NCBI GenBank assembly: GCA_031398975.1
Contig: JANNOI010000041.1
Coordinates: forward strand, 76,848 to 140,847
Direction of reading: 5' to 3'
Length of the DNA stretch: 64,000 nt
Source: JAKFWI01 sp031398975
Lineage (GTDB): Bacteria > Pseudomonadota > Alphaproteobacteria > Caulobacterales > Aquidulcibacteraceae
The notes below the pieces were generated by a model that saw only the letters and a list, made by a program, of their open reading frames with translations, had not been told where the DNA came from and searched no databases. This document shows, one piece after another, positions 59,373-64,000 of the stretch (positions within the stretch are counted from its first letter, which is position 1; each line of letters opens with the position of its first letter). Position numbers and translations under genes: made by a program.

Positions 59373-61039
59373 GCCGCCGCCTCCCGAAGCGTTGTTTTTT
59401 TTTGTTCTGCGCCCATCAGGGCGGCGAGCCGCGCGGCCGCCTGATCGAGCGCTTCCGGCGCGACGGCGGCCGCGACGTGGCGGTCGGGCCGCAGGATCAG
59501 CGCCTCGCCGCGATGGCGGGCGAAGACGGCCGCGAAGCGCCCATCCGCCGCCGTGACCGCGCCGGCGTCGGCCTCCGCGCCCTCCGGCGCGCCGCTGCGG
59601 ACGCTCAAGAAGCGCGCGCCCAGCGAGGCCCAGAGCCAGTGGCGCGCGGGCGTGACCGGAGCATCCACGAACACGACCGCAAAGCCTAAGCCGAGCAGCG
59701 CGTCCAGCGGCTCCACGCGGCCGCGCGCGTCGCGCACCTGCGGCTGGGGCGCCATGCGGCCGACGAAGGAGGCGCGGTCCTTGCGGGCGGGGGGATCGAG
59801 CACGAGGCCCGTGCTATAGCGCTGGCGCGGCACGTATTTCTGCGCCCCGAACCAGGCGCGCACGGCGGGGAAGCGGTTGGCGACCCAAAAGGCTGCGTCG
59901 CGCAGCGCCGCGAGCGGGCGCGAGCGCGTCGTCGCGATCCGCCCGATGCGCACCGAGAGCGCGATGATGGCTTTGACGTGGGCGTGGCGTTCGTCGTGAT
60001 AGGTTTCAAGCAAAGCGGGGCCGGCGCGCCCGTCGAGCACGTGCGCGATCTTCCAGCAGAGATTGGCCGCGTCCTTGCCGCCGGAATTCATGCCCTGCGC
60101 ACCGAAGGGGGGCATCTGGTGGGCGGAATCGCCCGCAAGGAAAAACCGCCCCGCCGACATGCGCGTCGCGAGCTTCTGGTGGAAGTAGAACACCGCCTTG
60201 CGCAGGATCGTGAGCTTGCGGCCGCCCTTGGCGATCATCGCGATGAGCGGCTCGAGGCGCTCGTCCTCGGCCATCTTCTTGGGGTCCTCCCCCGGCAGAA
60301 GCATGAATTCATAGCGCCGCCCGCCATGGGGGGCGGGCACGGAATTGCGCGGGCGGGAGGGGTGGCAATAGAAGCGCGAGAAGAGCGCCTGGTCGGGGTC
60401 GTTCGCCACATCGAGCACAACGTGGGGCTGGTTGATCGTGCCGCCCTCGACGGCGATGCCGGCGGCGGTGCGCACCACGGAATGGGCGCCGTCCGCGCCG
60501 ATGACATAGGCCGCGCGCACGCTGTGGCGGCCCCCTTCCGTCTCGAGCTCGGCGATCACGCCGTTGGCGTCGGGCGTAAGCGACGTCACCGCGCAGCCGA
60601 ACGCGATCCCCACGCTGGGCCAGGTCTCGGCATGGGCCCGCAGCGTCTTCTCCACCGCCGGCTGGAACACGGCCGAGCGGTTGGGGAAGCCATTGGGCGT
60701 GATGAAGCCGCGCACCTCCACCAGGGGGAAACCCGCAGGGGCGTAGAACGTCACGCCGACGCCCTGCACGAAATCGCGCTCGAGCGCGGGCGCAGCCCCG
60801 ACCAGGGCGAACAGGCGGTGGAATTCGTCGTCGACCAGAATGCCCTTGGGGATCATCGAGGTGGTGGCGTTGCGCTCGACCAGCAGCGTGCGCACCCCGT
60901 AAAGGCCGAGCAGGTTCGCGCAGGCGAGCCCCGTGGGCCCGCCTCCGACGATCAGGACATCAACCTGTTCCGGGACCTGCTCCGGGACCTGTTCCGGCGC
61001 CCCCGCTCCCGCCGCCTCAGCGTTCTGCGATGATCTCAT
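59369..61039 (-). CDS. FAD-dependent aromatic monooxygenase (MhpA/PheA type)
   Basis: 556 aa from ATG 61039 (an upstream in-frame start at 61081 is also possible and would read through the FAH stop region). FAD site VLIVGGGPTGLACANLLGLYG, RNSVPAPHGGRRYEFMLLPGEDP, and GDSAHQMPPFGAQGMNSGGKDA near the middle, the second FAD contact. The N-terminal region contains PEQVPEQVPEQV, a tandem repeat. Probable aromatic ring hydroxylase in the catabolic cluster. Start overlaps the FAH gene's end by 23 bp. Confidence 0.88.
   Translation of the reverse strand: MRSSQNAEAAGAGAPEQVPEQVPEQVDVLIVGGGPTGLACANLLGLYGVRTLLVERNATTSMIPKGILVDDEFHRLFALVGAAPALERDFVQGVGVTFYAPAGFPLVEVRGFITPNGFPNRSAVFQPAVEKTLRAHAETWPSVGIAFGCAVTSLTPDANGVIAELETEGGRHSVRAAYVIGADGAHSVVRTAAGIAVEGGTINQPHVVLDVANDPDQALFSRFYCHPSRPRNSVPAPHGGRRYEFMLLPGEDPKKMAEDERLEPLIAMIAKGGRKLTILRKAVFYFHQKLATRMSAGRFFLAGDSAHQMPPFGAQGMNSGGKDAANLCWKIAHVLDGRAGPALLETYHDERHAHVKAIIALSVRIGRIATTRSRPLAALRDAAFWVANRFPAVRAWFGAQKYVPRQRYSTGLVLDPPARKDRASFVGRMAPQPQVRDARGRVEPLDALLGLGFAVVFVDAPVTPARHWLWASLGARFLSVRSGAPEGAEADAGAVTAADGRFAAVFARHRGEALILRPDRHVAAAVAPEALDQAAARLAALMGAEQKKTTLREAAA
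60964..60997. repeat. 12-bp tandem repeat in the monooxygenase N-terminus
   Basis: Nearly three copies of the unit CCTGTTCCGGGA on the plus strand (second copy with one change), encoding repeated PEQV on the minus strand. It lies in a segment before the FAD fold, where length change would be tolerated. Confidence 0.7.
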
Positions 61040-61868
61040 TGACGAGCACCCCCACCCCGCCGACCTCGACCTCCACGACATCCCCCGCCTTCATGAAGAT
61101 CGGCGGGTTGCGCTTGAAGCCCACGCCCCCGCACGTGCCGGTGACGATGACGTCCCCGGGCAGGAAGGTGGTGAAGGTGGAGCAATAGGCGATCAAGGTC
61201 TCGACGTCGAAGATCAGGTCGCGCGCGACGGCCTGCTGCAGCACCTCGCCATTGAGGCGCGTCTCGAGCGTCATCTCCTTGTAATCGCCGATCTCGTCCA
61301 GGGTGACGAGCCAGGGGCCGAAGGCGCCGGTGCCGTCGAAATTCTTGCCGGGCGTGAATTGGTGGGTGTGGCGCTGCCAATCCCGGATCGAGGCGTCGTT
61401 ATAGGCGGAGAAGCCCGCGACATGGGCGAGCGCCTCGGCCTTCGGGATGTGGCGGCCGCCCTTGCCGATCACGACGGCGATCTCACCCTCATAATCGAGA
61501 TGGTGGGACACTTTCGGCACGACGATCGGCGCGCGATGGGCGACTTGGGATTGCGCGATGCGCAGGAAGAGGACCGGATGCTCGCTGACGTCGCGGCCCG
61601 CCTCGATGCGGTGGTCGTCATAATTAACCGCGACCATGATGATCTTGTCGGGATTGGGGATCACGGGCAGGAGCTTTGCGCCCTCGAACGGGGTCAGCGC
61701 CGCGCCCTTCTCCACAAGCGCCTGCGCCTCGGCCAGCGCATCGAGGCCCAGGAAGGCGCGCAGATCGCCTGCGCGGCCCGCGAAGGCCTCCGTAAGATCG
61801 ACGATCCCGCCATCCTTGACCGCGCCGAAGCGGGCTTTGCCGCCATGCTCGAACGACACCAATTTCAT
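61017..61868 (-). CDS. FAH-family hydrolase (fumarylacetoacetase/fumarylpyruvate type)
   Basis: 283 aa. VNYDDHRIEAGRD and FLRIAQSQVAHRAPIVVPKVSHH, the acidic metal motif DYEGEIAVVIGKGGRHIPKAE, AGFSAYNDASIRDWQRHTHQ, TGAFGPWLVTLDEIGDY and GDVIVTGTCGGVGFKRNPP are the FAH signature. Hydrolyses a C-C bond in a ring-cleavage product or acts as a hydratase/decarboxylase. Starts 26 bp after the AA_synth gene stop. Confidence 0.9.
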   Translation of the reverse strand: MKLVSFEHGGKARFGAVKDGGIVDLTEAFAGRAGDLRAFLGLDALAEAQALVEKGAALTPFEGAKLLPVIPNPDKIIMVAVNYDDHRIEAGRDVSEHPVLFLRIAQSQVAHRAPIVVPKVSHHLDYEGEIAVVIGKGGRHIPKAEALAHVAGFSAYNDASIRDWQRHTHQFTPGKNFDGTGAFGPWLVTLDEIGDYKEMTLETRLNGEVLQQAVARDLIFDVETLIAYCSTFTTFLPGDVIVTGTCGGVGFKRNPPIFMKAGDVVEVEVGGVGVLVNEIIAER

Positions 61869-61894
61869 CTGCCTGCCTCCACTCGCGCGCGTCT

Positions 61895-62473
61895 CTAGCG
61901 CAACCCGTCCTCACCGCGCACATCGGCCGCCCGCAGGCCGCCCGACCGGTCGTTCACCCGCCCGCCCGTGGCCATGGCCAGCCCGAAAACGATTTCGTCC
62001 GCGCGCGGGGCGTCCCACAAGCCCATCTCGGCCACCGAGAAATGGCTGCGCACATAGGCGGCGTTGATGTGCCCGAGCGGCACCATCAGCCGGGCCCCGA
62101 GCGCCGCCACCGTCTTGGCCGCAGGCACGATCGCTTTCGTGCCGCCCAGATGCTCGCGCATCGACCAGCCGCCCGGCTCGTGCCAGAGCGCGCCATGCTC
62201 CAATTCTCCGGCCACGCCCACGATGGCGCCTTTGCCATAGGCCTCGACGCCCTGCGGGCCGCCCAGCGCCTCGATCATCCGGGCCGAAAGCTCCATGCCG
62301 AGCGGCTTCAGCTCCCCCATCCAGGGCGCGATGTCCTCCACATAGCGGCCCGCGAACGGGTTGCGCACCACCGCCTGCGCCACCACCACCAGAAGCGGAG
62401 GGTCGCGGGGCGGGCCCTGGTCGTGGACGATGCGCTCCAGGGTGACGCTCGTCTTGCGGATGGCCACGCTCAT
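61895..62473 (-). CDS. amino acid synthesis (AA_synth, DUF1185) family protein
   Basis: 192 aa from ATG 62471-62473. SVAIRKTSVTLERIVHDQGP, VVAQAVVRNPFAGRYVEDIAPW, GALWHEPGGWSMREHLGGTKAIVP, AHINAAYVRSHFSVAEMG-like HINAAYVRSHFSVAEMG and VFGLAMATGGRVNDRSGGL are the family pattern. Family members occur in degradation clusters; biochemistry unproven. Overlaps the VOC stop by 4 bp. Confidence 0.82.
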   Translation of the reverse strand: MSVAIRKTSVTLERIVHDQGPPRDPPLLVVVAQAVVRNPFAGRYVEDIAPWMGELKPLGMELSARMIEALGGPQGVEAYGKGAIVGVAGELEHGALWHEPGGWSMREHLGGTKAIVPAAKTVAALGARLMVPLGHINAAYVRSHFSVAEMGLWDAPRADEIVFGLAMATGGRVNDRSGGLRAADVRGEDGLR

Positions 62474-63015
62474 ATCGTCCGCCCCATCTTCACCGCCATG
62501 GCCGCGATCCAATCCTCCCGCTCGGCGTGGGTGGGATCGGCGCGGGCGTGGACGTCGGTATCGGCGAGGATCTCCGCGTCCGACATCGCGAAGTCGAGCG
62601 GGTGATAGTGCGGCTGGGAGACGTAATGGGCGGTGTCCATATAGATCTCGATCGTGTTGCCCTCGGGATCGTCGAAATAGACCGAAAGCGCATTGCCGTG
62701 ATTGATTGGGCGGATGTTGGCCAGGTCCAGCGCCTGCGCCCGGGCGTGCATCGCCCGCAGATCCGCCACCGTATCCACCCGGAACGAAATCTGGAACACC
62801 GTGCTGAACGTGGCCTCGGGGGGCCGCCCGGTGCAGAGCACGAATTGGTGGTGCTTGGTCGGGTCGGCGGAGAGGAAGACGTACTCCACCGGGAATTTGA
62901 TGCCGCGGCCGCGGTCGGTGGGCGTGAGCCCCAGCACCTTTGTGTAGAACGCCTCCATCCGCGCGAGGTCGAACACGAAAATCCCCATATGGGTCAGCGA
63001 GGGCGCGAGCGGCAT
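62470..63015 (-). CDS. VOC-superfamily extradiol dioxygenase-like protein
   Basis: 181 aa from ATG 63015; twelve upstream open codons would be non-homologous. Metal ligand positions: His in SLTHMGIFVFD, His in PTKHHQFVLC, and Glu in NTIEIYMDT, the H-H-E set of extradiol catechol dioxygenases and related VOC enzymes. Ring cleavage is therefore plausible in the cluster, although a single VOC domain is also found in other enzymes. First gene of the operon downstream of the operator. Confidence 0.82.
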   Translation of the reverse strand: MPLAPSLTHMGIFVFDLARMEAFYTKVLGLTPTDRGRGIKFPVEYVFLSADPTKHHQFVLCTGRPPEATFSTVFQISFRVDTVADLRAMHARAQALDLANIRPINHGNALSVYFDDPEGNTIEIYMDTAHYVSQPHYHPLDFAMSDAEILADTDVHARADPTHAEREDWIAAMAVKMGRTI

Positions 63016-63058
63016 GGCGGCAGTGCTAGCGGCCGAAATTCGAAGGCGCAAGAGGTTT

Positions 63059-63078
63059 CGAAAATCAGCTGATTTTCG
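63059..63078. promoter_or_regulatory. 20-bp palindromic operator between VOC gene and gntR
   Basis: CGAAAATCAGCTGATTTTCG is a perfect 20-bp palindrome within the 101-bp divergent intergenic region between the VOC gene (63015) and gntR (63117). Its AT-rich arms in GC-rich DNA and its position make it the likely binding site of the adjacent GntR regulator. Confidence 0.8.
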
Positions 63079-63116
63079 TTTTTTGTTCCAGGACTCTCTG
63101 GTAAGGCTAGGAGCCC

Positions 63117-63863
63117 ATGCGCATTCAAGACCCTGCCGGCCCCCCTGCCCCCGAAACCTCCGCGCCCGCGCAATTCGCCTCCGGCCAGGCGGCGTCGGAA
63201 GTGGCTGAGCTTTTGCGGCGGGAAATCCTCACCGCGGTTTTGCGGCCCGGCGAGCGGCTCCGGTTCGAGGCGCTGCGGGCGCGCACGGGCGCGAGCGTCG
63301 GCGCAATCCGGGAGGCTTTGGTGCGGCTGCAGGGCGAGGGCCTGGTGCGCGGGGACGCCGGGCGCGGCTTCGCGGTGGCCCCGGTCTCGCTCACCGACCT
63401 TGAGGATATCGAGGCGCTGCGCCTGGAGCTCGAGCCCAAGGCCCTGCGCTCTTCGCTGGCGCGCGGCGATGACGGCTGGGAGGCGGCGCTCGTCTCGGCC
63501 TTCTACCTGCTCGCCCGCAGCGAGGACGCCGCCGCCGCCGACCCCGCCCGGCTGGACGATCTCTGGGACGCGCGCCACCGCGCCTTCCACGCCGCGCTGC
63601 TGGCGGCCTGTTCCTCGCCCTGGACGCTGCACTTCTGCGCCCTGCTGTTCGATCAGGGCAGCCGCTACCGCCGCCTCAGCGCGCGCATGCACCCGAGCCC
63701 GCGGCACAAGCTCGAGGAGCATCGCGGGCTCTTGGACGCAGCGCTCGCCCGCGACGCCGACGCCGCGAGCGCGCGCCTCAGCGATCATATCCGCGGCACC
63801 CGCCTGATGCTGCTGGCCCACCTCACCCCCGGGCCCGGGGGCGCGCTCGTACTGGACTTCTAG
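63117..63863 (+). CDS. GntR-family (FadR subfamily) transcriptional regulator
   Basis: 248 aa. N-terminal winged HTH at about 26-95 (LLRREILTAVLRPGERLRFEALRARTGASVGAIREALVRLQGEG), then an FCD all-helical ligand domain with FHAALLAACSSPWTLHF and EEHRGLLDAALARDADAASARLSDHI near the end (H and D metal/ligand positions). The 63861-63863 stop is at the junction with an IS; the C-terminal TPGPGGALVLDF may be native or altered. Probably represses the divergent catabolic operon until an aromatic acid binds. Confidence 0.88.
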   Translation: MRIQDPAGPPAPETSAPAQFASGQAASEVAELLRREILTAVLRPGERLRFEALRARTGASVGAIREALVRLQGEGLVRGDAGRGFAVAPVSLTDLEDIEALRLELEPKALRSSLARGDDGWEAALVSAFYLLARSEDAAAADPARLDDLWDARHRAFHAALLAACSSPWTLHFCALLFDQGSRYRRLSARMHPSPRHKLEEHRGLLDAALARDADAASARLSDHIRGTRLMLLAHLTPGPGGALVLDF

Positions 63864-64000
63864 GCTCCAGACTCATTCAGATCCAGTACGCGACCAGGAT
63901 TGCGATGGCGACGGTGGAGAGGAAGTTCCTGGCGAGCTTATCGTAACGCGTGGCGAGGCGTCGGAAGTCTTTGATCCTACAGAAGGCGTTCTCGATGCGG
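63864..64000 (-). mobile_element. IS5-family insertion sequence, 3' end, continues beyond window
   Basis: The sequence from about 63864 does not belong to the GntR gene and includes the C-terminus of a transposase on the minus strand. The likely terminal inverted repeat begins GCTCCAGACTC just after the TAG stop. The rest of the element is outside the window. Confidence 0.75.
63877..64000 (-). CDS. IS5-family transposase, C-terminal fragment (partial)
   Basis: Reading on the minus strand from the window end gives RIENAFCRIKDFRR then LATRYDKLARNFLS and a stop at 63877-63879 after VAYWI. RIExxFxxIKxFRRLATRYDKLARNFL is the C-terminal DDE signature of IS5/IS427-like transposases. The gene is truncated by the window, not by mutation as far as can be seen. 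Confidence 0.85.
   Translation of the reverse strand, partial: RIENAFCRIKDFRRLATRYDKLARNFLSTVAIAILVAYWI

Noticed and set aside
1..64000. tRNA, rRNA or CRISPR array
   Set aside because: No cloverleaf-like sequence, rRNA segment or spaced repeat series was seen on reading; short or divergent RNAs could be missed.

Overview
The window is GC-rich, tightly packed chromosomal DNA with many 4-bp ATGA/GTGA gene overlaps. Gene content points to an alphaproteobacterium: the hflX-hfq-dat-ntrX-ntrY-ntrC-ntrB-dusB-ispDF-cinA-coq10-lipA-lpdA block, the fused ispDF, ntrYX beside ntrBC, an intracellular PHA depolymerase, and direct-repeat LexA boxes of the GTTC-N7-GTTC type. A Caulobacterales/Hyphomonadaceae-like or Parvularcula-like lineage is my best guess, not a firm placement. 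I see no rRNA, tRNA, CRISPR array or phage.

Region 1 (1-6.5 kb): a plus-strand run dacF(partial)-tmk-holB-tatD-MBL hydrolase-mazG covers cell wall, dTTP supply, replication and nucleotide clean-up. It converges on minus-strand hfq-hflX. Region 2 (6.6-14.7 kb): minus-strand dat and the nitrogen regulators ntrX, ntrY, ntrC, ntrB and dusB. NtrC has lost the loops needed for sigma-54 work. Region 3 (14.8-27.6 kb): housekeeping genes ispDF, cinA, coq10, lipA, a bactofilin-like membrane protein, lpdA, marC, serS, tatCBA, scpB, hisZ and hisS.

Region 4 (27.7-37.2 kb): envelope proteins. A Tat-type redoxin is coupled to a DsbD/ScsB-like electron transporter, followed by SapC, two tandem DUF885 lipoproteins (the second with its metal motif destroyed) and a VWA lipoprotein. 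Region 5 (37.2-41.3 kb): a small GIY-YIG-like protein whose promoter is covered by two LexA boxes, then a zinc module: a ZnuD-type TonB receptor and a divergent Zur regulator around a perfect Zur box.

Region 6 (41.2-52.5 kb): one long minus-strand unit from a HlyD/ABC/OMF exporter through an LpxR-like lipid A deacylase to a phosphotransacylase, acetate kinase and PHA depolymerase. Region 7 (52.6-63.9 kb): an aromatic-catabolism cluster: maleylacetate reductase, DUF59 protein, amidohydrolase, GlcG/HbpS-like protein, a broken MFS transporter, aldehyde dehydrogenase, beta-hydroxyacid dehydrogenase, FAD monooxygenase, FAH-family hydrolase, AA_synth protein, VOC dioxygenase and a divergent GntR regulator with a 20-bp palindromic operator. 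The window ends inside an IS5-family insertion sequence that begins at the stop codon of the GntR gene. Two inverted copies of a nested-hairpin repeat lie at about 41.25 and 58.38 kb. No gene-free stretch exceeds 300 bases; the longest (58232-58520) holds one of those repeats and nothing else I recognise.
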